Source: Brachypodius melanocephalos
Lineage: Eukaryota > Chordata > Aves > Passeriformes > Pycnonotidae
DNA length: 64,000 bases
NCBI GenBank assembly: GCA_013398615.1
Contig: VZSR01001854.1
Location: 9,846,585-9,910,584, forward strand
Direction of reading: 5' to 3'
Below are positions 39,201-52,400 of this stretch, one piece after another (positions within the stretch are counted from its first letter, which is position 1; every line of letters starts with the position of its first letter). The notes beneath the pieces were generated by a model that saw only the letters and a list, made by a program, of their open reading frames with translations, did not search any database and had not been told where the DNA came from. The translations under genes were made by a program, and so were the position numbers.

Positions 39201-40308
39201 ATCTGATAAGTCGTGAGAGCTTCAGAAATGTAAACACAAGGATAATTTTCTCTGAGTAGCAGAAAGCTCAATGTGCTCAAAGTGCAAAATAATTTTTACA
39301 AACTATTTGACAAATATTGAACATTAACCTGTTTATATACATTTAATTTTTTAAAGATGTCCCATTTTAACCTGTGCTTTTGTAGGAAACAGGCATTCTA
39401 AACAGTTTTAACTTGTACTCTCTGATAAGATACAGTCCTCAAAATTGTTTATATTGAGTAAACTCTTGTTATAAATGCATGCATAATCCTAATTCTTGAT
39501 TCATTGTACTTTAAAATTAAGCATAAAATTTTGGATTTTCCTTAAAATCATAGCCTTTCACTATAAATTTTGCATGCTTTAATATGTACTTAATATTTTC
39601 ATTTTTGCAGGTACCTTTAAAAATACACGTCTGTGTAATATTTATGAGAAAGAAGGCTAATAGTAGTGTGTCTTAAGTCAAAACATAGCTAACTGGGGAA
39701 CTATTGCTTATGATAACTTAATTTTTTTTGTTCCAGCAAATAAAGACTCTTACAGAAAAGAACCTAAAGCCTATAGAGATCAGCCACTCATAGAAATGGC
39801 CACCCTCTCATTGTTTGTTGTTGGAACACAACCAATTTTCCTTCTGAAAAGAGGTCAACTTTGTCATACTGACAACAGTGCCATGATCAAGCAAACAGCA
39901 GAGGAGGTTGGAAACAGAATGTGGGAAGCAGGTAGCTGGTACAGTTAGAGGAACTTGTTAGGTAATGTAATTGTTATTTACATTATACTGTATTTATTTC
40001 AGAAATAAGCAATATTTCTGTGTCTGTGTATAAATTAATCAGTTTTAGGGCATTTCCCTTGAAAGTCACAGTTTACAGCACTGGAGTCTGTGCTTAACAA
40101 AACAGTTCATTATTAAAATTATTCTGTGTGTGGTTATTTTAAGATTCTTTTTTAAATATAAGAATATTTGCTGTCTATGTTAATTCTCCATGAGAAATCT
40201 CAGCTAAATGCTGAATGGAAAAAAAATGGTGTGTCTTAATTCTGTTCTGGTAAGTGAAAAATAAGGTTTTATCTTTTCAGCATACCATGTCTCTCTTATA
40301 CACAGCTC

Positions 40309-41060
40309 TGTTGGGTTTGCATGGCCCAGTTTTGGTAGTGGAGAGGATACAGGAGTGGCTTCTCCATGTCTGGCAGAGCCAAGGCCAGCTGAGTCCTAGA
40401 CAAACATGATACTGGCCAAGGCTGAGCCAACCAGAAATGGTGATAACACCTCTGTGGTAACATATTTAAGAAAGAAGATATAAAAGGTATTGTGCAGATG
40501 TAGTTGTAGCTAGGGAAAGGGACAGCTCATGTCAACGAAGAAGGAGAGACAGGAAGTGCTTCTGGCTCTGGAGCTGAGATTCCCCTGCAGCCCATGGTGC
40601 AGATCATGGTGAACGAACTGTGCCCCTGCAGCCCATGGTGATCCATGGGGATGCAGAGATCCACCTGCAGAATGGGAAGGATACCACACCAGAGCAGGTG
40701 GATGCCTGAGAGGAGCTTCTGCTGGAGACTAGAGCTGGGAAGGGTCCTGACAGGGACCTGCAGACCCAGAGAGAAAGGATCCCACAGTATAGCAGATTTC
40801 CAGGTAGGACTTGTGAGACCTGTGACCCTGTGGGGGCCTCATGCTGGAGCAGGCTGTTCTGAAGGAACAGACTTCATGGAAGAGTGACTTCCGTGGAACT
40901 TTTATGGACTTCTGGACTTCATGGAGGAGTGACTCACATTGCAGCATTTGCTGGAAAATTGTTGCTTGTGGGTTGGACTGGCATTGGAGGAGTTCCTGTA
41001 GGACCATCTCCCATGGGAGGGACCCCACATTGAAGCAGGGGAAAGACTCTTCTGTATTGC
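40309..41060 (+). mobile_element. LTR of an endogenous retrovirus, plus strand, 3' part missing
   Basis: Starts TGTTGGGTTTGCATGGCC and resembles a long avian ERV LTR as I remember it. It has an AACATATTTAAGAA TATA-like block near 40460. A degenerate repeat region follows with CTGCAGCCCATGG and GGAGCAGG units. The exact 18-mer CCCCTGCAGCCCATGGTG occurs at 40582-40599 and 40623-40640, a period of 41. Similarity fades near 41060. A possible remnant of its polyadenylation region lies at about 41718-41740 beyond the next LTR. The many open frames are by-products. Confidence 0.7.
40582..40640 (+). repeat. Exact 18-bp direct repeat with 41-bp period inside the LTR
   Basis: CCCCTGCAGCCCATGGTG is present twice. 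It belongs to a larger series of degenerate units in this LTR, where related units recur between about 40580 and 41030. Confidence 0.85.
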
Positions 41061-41180
41061 TAATGGGAAACCTTCAAAAGAGCTCTACCATCAGCTGCTA
41101 ATCTAAACTGGCTGAGCCTTCACAGGCTATCATGGACTGATGGAAATGACAGCAGGGTTGCCAGCTCACAGATACCCAAG
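41061..41180. other. Junction between two LTRs
   Basis: These 120 bases link the fading plus-strand LTR to the minus-strand LTR. They may be decayed LTR sequence. No other feature seen. Confidence 0.4.
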
Positions 41181-41706
41181 TGTTGGGGTTTCAACCCAGA
41201 CAGTAATCCAGTCCACACAGCCGCTTGGTCACTCCCCCACCAGTAGGACTGGGGAGAAAATTGGGAGGGTAAAAGAAAGAAAACTCGTGGATTCGGATAA
41301 AGACAGTTTAATAGGGAAAGTGAAAGCAGGCAGATGTTCAGTCATCTCCAGGAGAATAGGGCCCCATCACATGTAATGGTTACTTGGGAAGACAAATGCC
41401 ATCACTCCAAACATTGCCCCACGTCTTTCTTTATCCTCCACTTTATGTATTGAGCATGATGTCACATGGAATGGAATATACCTTTGGTCATCTGGGATCA
41501 GCTGTCCTGGCTGTGTCTCCTCCCACGCTCACCCAGCTTCTTTACCAACATGGTTATATGAAAAGCAAAAAAGACCTTGGCTCAGCTTGCACAAAGAACA
41601 AAAGCATCTTTATATTATCAAAACTGTGTTCAGAACAAATCCAAAACACAGCCCTATAGCAGCCACTGTGAAGAATTAACTCTATCCCAGCCACAAGCAA
41701 TACACA
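41181..41706 (-). mobile_element. Solo LTR of an endogenous retrovirus, minus strand
   Basis: In plus coordinates it starts TGTTGGGGTTTCAACCC and ends AATACACA. Read on the minus strand it begins TGTGTATTGCTTGTGGCTGG, then 'gatagagttaattc' and 'ctatagggctgtgttttgga'. That start and the later 'attaaactgtctttatcc' block with 'cacgagtttt' resemble a common avian ERV LTR as I remember it. The polyadenylation-like TATTAAA lies near 41307. TG...CA ends are intact. I found no clear target-site duplication (flanks CCAAG and AAACT). Confidence 0.8.
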
Positions 41707-44700
41707 AAACTTGTTTAATAAATTGTGAATAAGCCAAGTTGAACACCACCCTAAAGCAGAAGAAGGAACAGATGCTGATCAAGACCACTGCTTTGTTTTG
41801 TTGTTGAGCCTGCACAGGAAATGCACTGCAAATGGGTTGTAATTTTTAAGCAATGCTGACTGTCTCTCCATCTTCTTCCCCTGCTTCTTTTTTTCTCTGT
41901 AACTATATCTATTAAAAAAGGCTAATAGCCTGTGTAGATTTGCTATTTCATATATACACAGGTGTCTGTGCTGCTTTTAATCTACCTAAATAGTTTCTTC
42001 CTGAGAGAAAACTACTTATCTGTTTTCATCCTCAGACTGCGTGGAATTTTGATATTGCACATGAAAAGATTTGTAAAGACAACTGAAAAGTATTGTTGCT
42101 TAAAGTCAAGGGTCACTAAAATACTGCTGTGTTCAAAAATGGGATAACTTATAATTGTGGTGTTTATTGATGACAGCCATGATGGTAACAAACAATATTG
42201 AAAGCTAATAAACAGAGCAGATTAGAGGAACAGTGTGAAGCCTTCACATTTTGCCTAGGTGTGTGTTCATTGTAAATGTAGACATATTAGGTTTCTTTTA
42301 AGTGTTTGAACTTCTGAATAAAGAAATATGTCCACCTGCTGCTTTAAGATGAAGTGAAATCTAAATAATTATCAAAGAAGATTCCATTGCATCTGGACAG
42401 TTATAAATATTATACACTTATATATAAATGCAAAATAAATAATTAAATGCACATTCATTTTATTTGCAAACCTTGGCTGGGAGTGTATTCTGTATTAACT
42501 GAACTGGAACTAGCATTACAGTATCATTAAAAGGTTGATTCTAATTTTGTCTTGCTAAAAAAAGTGATTAAGAGAGGTTCAATTGATCTAAAAGAAAGTA
42601 AATTTTGCCATTAAAACCTAAGTGGAAGTCAGATTTAATCTGAATCTATTGGTACAGTGCTTTTCAATTCTTGATAAATTATTTTTTCCTACAATGCTTC
42701 TTGACATTACTCTTCTTTATGGGAGGTAAGGCATTACATCATTAAAACATCAGCTCCTGCTGGGAGATGCATTCAATGCCATGGAATGCTGTTAGACATA
42801 GATGTTGTTTAAAAGCTGGTTTTAGCCAGTTATTTACTAAGTAAGAATATATTTAGGTGTCAATAGCAATTAGTCATTGAAGATTCTTTTAATTAAAGCT
42901 CACACTTTAAAATACTAAATCAAGACAAGCTGTTCTGAAGAGGAACACTTTGTCCCTCACATTTCCTACCAGGCACAGATATTTTCAGGGCTCTCCAAAC
43001 AGTAGGAAATCTTTTTTCTAATCTGTTCACTTCATGCACTTCAACATCAAAACACCACCTGTGGACTATGGACAGAACTGACAACATGACACTAAAATTT
43101 TTGTGAATCTAAGGTATAGAACTGATCTTATTTATTTATTTTTAAAAATGTTTATTTCTTATTTGCAGGTAGTATATGTAAATAAAATATGTATCAAGGA
43201 ATTGTTTGAGCTGTAAGTTAGGAAAACTCCTTTAAAACCATTGTTACCTGTAATTGACCACATATTTGAACAGCCATGCAATTTCAAAATTTACCCAGTA
43301 GAACATGAATTTTTGTCATGTAAGTACAGTTAGGGGAGCAAAGGAAGAAAATTTGTCTCCATAATTTTTTTAATAGAAATATGAAAATAAAAGGCAAAAA
43401 AGCTAGAAGCTGCTTTCTCAGTAGAGTACTGGGAGCCAAGAGGGTGTCAAATATTTGCCAATAACAGAGGACTTGTACCATGCACAAAGAATTTACTTTT
43501 CATGCAGAACACCCAGAATTTTCAGCTGAGAAATGCAACAAAAGGTCTTGAGTCTTTCAACTGGGATACTAGGACTTTTTGAAATCACTGTCCTCAGGGC
43601 AGTCTAAGCTGCAAGAGAGAACAAAATATCTTTCCAGCAAAGGATAATGAAAATTTGTCACTGACTTTTTAAAAATGACATCTGGTCCTAAATTGTAAAA
43701 AATAATAATTGCTTTCTTTTTTTAAAAAAATTGATTATCTTTTAAGTGGAATAATATTATGGCATATATTGGTTTTAAACTTTTTGCTTTACACTTCATC
43801 AGTCTGCCTCTCATAGCAGGAAAAAAAAATCCAAATTGGTAGAAACTAGATTTCCCTTTGTACGAAATAGAAAACCAGAAAAGTGAATAAGCAAAAATAA
43901 TCTGACAAATAACCTCAAACTTCAAGTAGTAGGTAAAAGGAAAGGTAAAAGCAAACAACCTTATTGAGAAAACATGTGTGTAACACAGCATTAGTTTTCT
44001 CCCTCCAGAACTAAGGAACTGAGATTGGCCTTGTATTGCATATTGAATATCAAGGTGCAAGGATGACTAAGGAATGAAAAGAAACTGAGGGTGACTTGGG
44101 AAAAAATAGCAAACACATTAGTGTAATGGGCTGTTCAAAGTCGATACAAAGTGGATGCAAATGAGGATATCATCTTCTTTTAAACCAGAGAAAATCCAAG
44201 TAGGATAATCACCTTTTCTACATTCTACAGAAAATAAACATATATTCCATCTCATTCTTAAGAGCATGGACTTGTATTTTTTTGAGAATATTTAAGGTTA
44301 ATAAAAGAACCCTGTTTCTCTAGGAATGCTCATTATCTGTGTAAAACACCTCAGTCACACTCTGACACATATACCTTGAGTAAAACTGTCAAAAAATTTG
44401 CAAGAAAGTAGCAACACATTTTATAATATCCCTCATTTTCTAAACCTTGCCTGTATTTATGACAGTAAATGCATGTATTTATCAAATTGGCAGGCACTGA
44501 AAGTACTTTAAAAGAATGTTCTCTCTCATACTTTATGAAAGCTTCAAAGTGATCTGTAATAGCTGGATGTGTAGTTAGTCGAATGAACAATAATGGACTC
44601 ATTGCTGCAACACATTTGCAGAGAAGGAGCAGAAAATCGGTGTGAATGTGTTAATCACTATAAGGAATTCAGACATTGAATTCCATATTTTGAAAGCTGA

Positions 44701-47700
44701 TTATAAGGAACTAATGAAGGTGCCACTACATTTTTTCGCTTTTTCCCCTGGGACTATAAGAATACAAATCTGTTTATTTAGTAATAGTAGTATCAACTCT
44801 ATACATTCTTGGTCTTAATTAAATTTTATTTTGGTGTTGCCTTATCAGTGACAGTCAGATGGGAAGAACTGAATTTTGAGAATATAAGTATTTTTCATCA
44901 TGCTGGAGATAGTCACTTTTATTTTTTTAATTCATCCCGCTTGACTGAACTCTAGAAATAAAAGTAATCTTAACTCTAATGTAACTTTATAGTTTCTGCT
45001 ATCTTTTCTCTTTACACAGTAAAGTGGTTAGGTGAATGGCAATTAGATGTGCATGCCCACAGATGGCTGTTCAATCCTTTTTTTAAAGTGATAAAATTTT
45101 AGGTAGTTGTTCTATGTTGACTGAATTTATTTAACTTTGTATTGCGGGAGTTTGCTTTTTTTTTTTTTTTAAGTATTGGAATAAAGTATTATGGAGGCAT
45201 ATAGGAAACAAACATACAAACAAACAAACAAACAAACAAAAACAAAAACAAAACAAAAAACCAAAAACCAAAACATAAGAAATGAGGAATAAATATAAAA
45301 GCCATAATAAATATGAGAAATTAAGAAAAAAAAACCCACACAGCTTTTTGTCAATGTAATGTTTAAAAGCACACAGAACTTAGAAGTTGACTGATATCAA
45401 AAGAGAAGTATCATGGAAAAGTAAAAGAAGCTGATATTTTGATAAAACCTTTGAAATTCTTCAGTTGTATTAAGCATGCAGTTTCTATAATTTAGACCTG
45501 ATTTAAGCAGAATATGAGTTTTAATGTCGAAGCTGTTTGGATGTGTCTGTACTTCATAATGCAATGCACTGTAATTAAGTTATTGCTGGCCTAAGCTGGT
45601 TTATGTACGTGATTCAGTGAGCACTAGGCAAAGATGCTGGTTAAATCTGGAAATTAGACCATCAAACCAGACTAAGTGTTTTCACAAAGCCTCATCCAAT
45701 ATAATATTTCCCTTTTGTTACAAAAGAACCAAGAGGATCTAAACTACCATTGACAAAGTATTTTTAGTGTGGAGGAGAAAACAGTATTAACATTCTAGCT
45801 AATATAAGAAAAGTGATCAAAAAGTCTTGCCTTCCTAAGACATCAGACAAAAGCTTGATACCATTTTAGGAGGTGTTTTGATTCCTCCTCCAAAAGGCTT
45901 GGAGTGAGAACTTGAATTCAGAACTCACACTGTGGTGCATTGTTTTAATCCTCCAAGGCCTGACATTCTTGTATGTGTGTCAGTCTTTTAGAAAGCATTG
46001 TAAAGTAGAAATGAAGCAGTTATTTTCCATAGATTGTCCTGGTTCCAGAGCAAGAAAAGTAGATGTTGGTCCATAGAAAATAGTTTGGTTGTACTGTTGT
46101 TACTGAGACCTTCAGAATATGATATTGGAAGAACTGAATAACACCCAATAGTGTTTGGAATAATGAAGGATGGGTAAATTTCCTATTACAAAGAAAGAGC
46201 TGTAAACGTGTGGAAAGAAGATCATAACACTTTTTATCATTATTTTATAAGAAAAATACTGTGCAAGGCAGTGATCAGACTTCACTTGAACAAATTAGAC
46301 CATCCTTTCTGTAGAGGGGAGGTGGTAGTTGCCAAAAAGCAGAGAGACAACGTGTTTGTGAAGATTTAAACAACGGTGGATTTAAGCAAAGACCAAAGAG
46401 CTATCAAAATTCTGACTGAGAGGGAAGCTGAGTGCCTTCTGTTAACCTGTGCTGATAAAGACTCTAATACTGAAGATGCAAAATAGCTATTAAAACAAAA
46501 AGCTGTTGGAACAAAATTATATAAACTACCAATTATTGGGCTGGAAGTGTAATGAGAAAAAAAAGAGGTTTTGGAACAGCCATCATAAAGGAGCAAGTAG
46601 TGTATGTATAAAAAATTCGACTTAAATACAGATAACAAAATAATTCAATGATGTGGTGATAAGATTGGACTGTGACCCATTATATCTTCTTTGTTATTAA
46701 GCTCTTTCATGTTGTGTGCATTATTTGTTGCTTAGCTTGGTTTGAGTATCTTTCTTGGTTTGAGGTATACTTCAAATTTGGGCCTCTGCTGCCTCAATAT
46801 TAAACAGCTCTGTGGTGCAGCTCTTGCTGACACTGCCATAGATAAGTCCAGATATCCTTTCACCACTTTTCCAGCCTCATCATTTGTTTAGATATCCTGC
46901 TAGTCAAGCCCGTGGAAGTATGCCTTATCGATTATTCTCTCACGTATGGCTTTCCAACATCTTAATTTCTTTCATCATTAATCATTTCTAGACATCTGCA
47001 ATGAACTTTATTGAAGTTTATGGAGTTAAAATAAGACCTATCCTAAGTAACTTCACAAGACTGTGAATGTTTCATTTTAACTGAAGTTTTTAAAGCTTTG
47101 CCCATTAGACAAATAAAGATAACAGTGCTATATATACACTGATATCCTTTTTCATCATAATTATTGAAAAATAACCAAATAAAAATATGATATAAAGCAC
47201 TGGCATGAAGGAAGATTTAGGCAATCGAAATGTGTAAGTAATGAAGAATCTAAATCTCATTTAATAAAATTGAAGCTGGAATTAAGACCTAGAAGTTTTC
47301 AAACTTGTGTTTTCCTTATGAACCATGTTATGTTTCCAAAACAGACATGTTTACCTCTCAGGTGTTGACAAATATGTAAATTACTCATTTAAATTCTTCT
47401 ACTGTAATGGCCAGAACAGTCTAAAGACTGGAACTGTTCTAGCCTCTATCATGGCTCCAGGAGGTCCTGAAATTAATTCTTCTTGATGAAAAAAAATTGT
47501 ATTTATATTCTAGACATAACAACATGATTATTTTCTGTAGCTGGAGGGCACATAGTTAATACTAAGTTTTGAAAACACTCCGTTAAAACCTAAATCTGCC
47601 GCTGTTAAAATGGTAACTTTTACTGTGGTACTTTTTGTTTCCTTAAATACTTGTTTATATTATCCTTATAGCTAGATATCTAAATTGTCAGAAAAGATTC

Positions 47701-48882
47701 TTTTTTCTTCACCTCTTCACCAAAACCTAGAAAATATGAGTGTCTGACAAAATAAGCCAGCTCAAAAGATAAAGAAAATCCCTCAAGGAATAAAATAGAG
47801 GGAGCTACATCTATAAAAATTCAATTTTCTGTTTATAATTTTCATTGTTAAATTACATAGTAAAAATTACATAATGCAATCAATTGTAGACTTGTTCAGT
47901 GAATTTAAATGTTAACTGAGGGGGTTTTTTAAAGATTTTATAGATTTATCGAGGAAAGTAAAAACATATGTTGAGTGAATAATCAAATGAAACTGGAGGG
48001 CTTTAAAGGGAAAACTTATTTAACTGCTAATCAGGGACATAGTTCTGGCAAATTAGCATACTTCAGGTAGCAGGTCTCTGGTCTTGATAACATGTGACAG
48101 ATGATTCGTAACAGAAATCAGTATTATAGACCCATAGTTATGTTTCTTTTAGTGATATATGTTTTAAGTTCAATAAATCTAGAGCACAAGACCATTTTTA
48201 TTTTTTAGTTCCTAGAAAACATTATCAAAACTCGTGCAAAATTTCAGAAATAAATATTCAGTAATGTAATAAATGCTGGTGAAGAATATTCTCTCATTAA
48301 AAGACAACACCCTCTGGATCCAATCCTATAGAACTTCAAACACTTTTTTTTCTAGTGTAACTTTAGGCAATATTGAGGAAAGCACCCCCATACATTTCAA
48401 AGGAACTTTGCTTATACACTTCAGATTGAGTGAAACTAAAATAATCAATTTATCTTAGATTCAGAAACAGACAAAAAAGATATCAGATTTCTTGTACTTA
48501 TGGGACAGAACTGATAATCTTTGTTAATTTGTGTCTTGACAAAAAGAAGTAAAAATTATTTGGGCATAATTTTTTAGCAAGATGATTCTAGAACTTGCGT
48601 CTTGTTGAAAACTTCATTTAGGAAAAGTTATGAACTTAGTCCAGGTTCTTGCTGGCTTAACCTACATTAAATATCAAACTCCCATCTGGTCAACCATCCT
48701 TCCTACTCAACAGGACAGGAGGAGAAAATATGATGAAAAAGCTTGTAGGTCAAGAGAAAATCAAGATAAAAGAGTGATGGCTTATTAGTTCCTGTCAGAG
48801 GCAAAGCAGGTTTGACTTGAAGAAAATGAATTTAATGCCAAATAAAAGTTTGGGGGTGGTAAGACTTAAAGATAATTTTAAA
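41707..48882. other. AT-rich unique sequence without supported genes
   Basis: Nothing recognisable as a gene. Position 41718-41740 may hold an LTR polyadenylation remnant (AATAAATTGTG). Poly(T) lies at 45156-45170 and a (CAAA)n tract at 45206-45275. The frames of 60-112 codons lack any domain. Confidence 0.6.
45206..45275 (+). repeat. (CAAA)n simple repeat
   Basis: About five regular CAAA units pass into CAAAAA and CCAAAAA units. Confidence 0.9.
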
Positions 48883-48892
48883 AAATGTATTT

Positions 48893-49490
48893 CTTCCCTA
48901 TCTTCCAGGTTTTTGTTCATGCCTTCACTCTCAACCTCTCTTCCTATCCCTGCTGCCTGTTCTGCCCCTGGAAAAGCACAGGGGCCTGCAGTCATTTCAT
49001 AACAGCTTCTCCCTGGCACTCCTACCCCTCACATCTTTCCTGCTCTGGTGGAGCAGGACAGATGTCCTTTCAGATACCACGGTTCCCTGAGGAAATGTTC
49101 ACTGGACCCTTCACAGGGTCCTTTCCAAACACTGAAAAGGAATCTTTGCTTGGTCTCTTGGAGTCTCTCCTTCTTCTCTGACCCTGGGCTTTGCAGGGTG
49201 CTATCTTCCTATTTTTCTATCTCCCTATGTTCTCTCCTCCTCTCACCATGTAGCATTTGCTGCCCTTTCTTACACGTTTTCCCCAAGGCACCACACCTGG
49301 AACTGATGAGCTCTGTGATGTCGAGCCCTGGGTCTATTACAGAGGTGTCTGGAATTAGCTGTGTCCAGCACAGGGAAGTCTTAGCCCCTATTACAGCCCC
49401 TATAGCTCCTCACTGGGCTCCTGAATCAAGACCACGTACAAAAACTGGGGTTTTAGAAATACATTCAAATTAAAAAAAAAAAAAAAAAAA
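48893..49490 (+). other. Possible retrocopy or unclassified retroposon ending in poly(A)
   Basis: This segment is richer in C and G than its flanks and ends in 19 A (49472-49490). The 10-mer AAATGTATTT occurs just before it (48883-48892) and again at 49498-49507, seven bases after the A-run. This could be a target-site duplication. The body includes a plus-strand open frame of 141 codons (49048-49473) without a recognisable domain. The parent sequence is unknown. The 10-mer is AT-rich and could recur by chance. Confidence 0.35.
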
Positions 49491-52400
49491 TCTGTGTAAA
49501 TGTATTTTTTTCAAGATTTGTAATGACAAGTATAACTCCAGGGTGTATTAGCTCATAGTCTTAAAAGTAGGAGTTGTTTATGCAGATGGAAAATTCAAGT
49601 CATTAATCAAAAATCATTAGAAACTCTGCACTGTTTTCTTTCTATTTTGACCACCTGTTTTCACATGACATTTCTTTCTGAAACACTTTCTCTGCTAGGT
49701 ATTCTGAAATCATCAGGTATAGGGAAAAAATACAGACAAAGGATCAAGCTTTCCATAGGAGCTCAGATCACAGACAGGAATAATGTGAACTCAAGCTAAA
49801 GCTGTTTTTCAATACAGTAGATGTCAATGGGAGCATAAATAGAAAAGAGCCAACTCTAATTTCCAGAGGAGACCCTGTCAGAGGCTATCTGAGTTTACAG
49901 CATACATGCATCGGCTAATGGACTGGCTAGTAGGAGATTGTCAGGCAATCCAGGGAACCTGACCAGTGTTAAGGCATTCCTGTTAACCTGAACTGGTTGC
50001 AGAACAACCATGAGGCTTTGGCAAGCCTGCAGCTGCCTCAAGGGCCTTTCCACAAGGCACTGAGCTGCGGGGCTAGATTGGTATTTTGGTTAGGAGGTTG
50101 CCTTACTGAAACCTCATATAAGTAAATTTGATTGCTTCTTGTTTTTTTAATCTCTAGATGATGTTCACAAGGCTTTGACTTTGATCTTGCAAGTGTCTTG
50201 GTGGCCACAATTTCAACTCTAAAACAGCTGGGCAGTATGTAGAGAAACTGGAGATACCAGGCTGAAGATATGGTTTGGCCATGAGGTTTTTCAGCCTCCT
50301 GCTATTGTATGGGGGTGCTGAGAGTTTTAACCAGATAAATTCTAGAAGCTTTCAAAATAAGCTTTCAAAATAAGCTTTCAAGCAGTCAAACTGTACAACT
50401 CTTTAAAATATCTGTACACTTGTGTTGTGTGGACTAAACCCACTCAATTAAATCAGGATTGGATTCTCACTCAGGAAAGAGATGCTAAAGCTGAGACACT
50501 TTGTGAAAAAATCACAGATTGTTGGATGGCAGAACTGACTCTTAGTGTAATGTTCTTTTCCAAATTAATCTTTGAAATGCATGTCAGAATATTATTTTCC
50601 AGAAGCAATCCTCAATGGCTTCAGTAGTATTATTCACAATTGAGGTAGAATCCATGTTTTGTGGATGATACAATTTATTTATCTGAGATTTTACTCTCCA
50701 TTTTTCTAAGTCACAACCCTGAAATTTCATTGGCACATTATCTGTAGTTTAGGTGTTTTTCACCAGAAATAATTCTTCTATTTGTAGGACATTATCACAG
50801 TTAAATCAAAGACACTAGGGCTAGAAGAGGTGATGTTTTTTTACGCTCATTCCCCAAAACATAAAAGAATTCTTTTTGAGCTTTAAAGCCTAAGTTTAAA
50901 CAGGAAAGACAGATAATTACTGCAAGTATGAACCCCAAAAAAATGTTACTTGCTAACAAACTCATTGCCAAGTAAAAACTGGGGGATCTATGGAAAAGGT
51001 GACTCTATAAAACCCATTCCAAAGAGATTAAGCTGTCACAGGCAAAGGTTTTCATATAATTAAGAGATTACGCAGTATTGTGGATAAATAATCAGGAATG
51101 CCATGCACAAAAGTTCAGGTTCTATACCACAATAAGACTGTCTAGGAGCAAAATCCATCTCTTATTACTGATATTTTTAAATACTTTAATCTTTTAAAAA
51201 TACCCTGTTAATGTTAGCCAAGCAATAAATATTAGATAAACACAAGTGGGCTATTTTGTCATTACAGATTTTTTCATATCTCTATTTTTTGAAAGAGCTG
51301 ACTACTTCTGTGTGATGTTTTCTATAATTTTATTCCCTATTAGGGTATCTAAAGAAGAGCTGGAAGTGAAAATGACTGTCTGAAAGTATTTCTCATCTGT
51401 TAAATTGCTGTCCTCTTATCATTCTGCTCTTATTTTTGAGCATATCTCATATAATTTTCTATAAATACCTTACATTACCTAGTGGATCTATAAATGTCTC
51501 CTTGAAAATATCGTGCCAAAGGATACTTGGCACGTTCTCCAGACTTTATATATAGAAATGACCTGGATAGTGTGACCAAAATACAGTCAGAATGCAAAGC
51601 TTTCCTTCTTTGTGTTTTGACCACCAAAAGTGATTAAAAACTGCACAAACTGAAGAAATTAATTAAAAAATTTTCTGACCTGATGTTTGTGTGTCTTGAT
51701 TTAGTATTGGATGTAAGGTTGTTTTTCAAAACAAATACATGAAATACCAGGAAAGTCTTCTGGTCATGAAGATGTGGGATTTTTTTGGCACATGTATGAA
51801 TTACATGTGTTAGAAAAGAAGGTAAGAAATGCAAAAACACTGCTTGGAAAATGGATCTTCCACATATTCTGTAACGAAACATTATATTTGTTTTCAATCA
51901 CTGAAATCTTTACATGTGCATTGGAATTGGGATTTCTTGAGATTAATAGAATCATTTAATCTAACTGTACTATTTTAAGTTGACAAACCACTCTACATTT
52001 TATTTGATTTGTGCTAGTGTGAATGACGAGCTGTGTGACGATATTATTAGCTAGTGTTGCCAGTAGGTGTTAAGTCATCTAAGAAAGCATCATGATATAT
52101 CTAACCAAAATATACGAGGCAGGTGTTGATTAGGGTTGCTTAGGGTTCTTCAGCCTCCTTCTGTATGAACTTTTGATGTGAATGATAAGATGGAAAGGTT
52201 TAGAATTGAATTTGGCTCTGAGAGCAGGACAAAATGGGATTTGTCAGTCTGTAACAATGTGCAAGCTTAAGGTGAAATACTCACAGGAAATTTTCACAGG
52301 GCCTTTGATCACAGGTACTAGAAAGTGCATGGTTAGGTATGACAATACCTCAGTACACTTCATCAGCTTATTAAATGCTTGGATGTACATATGACTTGTG

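Larger units (their letters stand above)
30901..40308. other. AT-rich unique sequence without supported genes
   Basis: No recognisable gene. It holds a three-unit 15-bp repeat at 32346-32390, a 29-A run at 34371-34399, a gap at 36176-36275, an A-run at about 36734-36750, a stop-poor patch at 36813-37098, and a richer patch with AATAAA at 38569-38782. Confidence 0.6.

Noticed and set aside
39721..39960. Possible exon after a TTTGTTCCAG acceptor with a GTAGCT donor
   Set aside because: The donor is poor and no frame shows a domain.
42740..42960. Possible conserved enhancer with several TAAT-type motifs
   Set aside because: TAAT motifs are expected by chance in AT-rich DNA, and conservation cannot be judged from one sequence.
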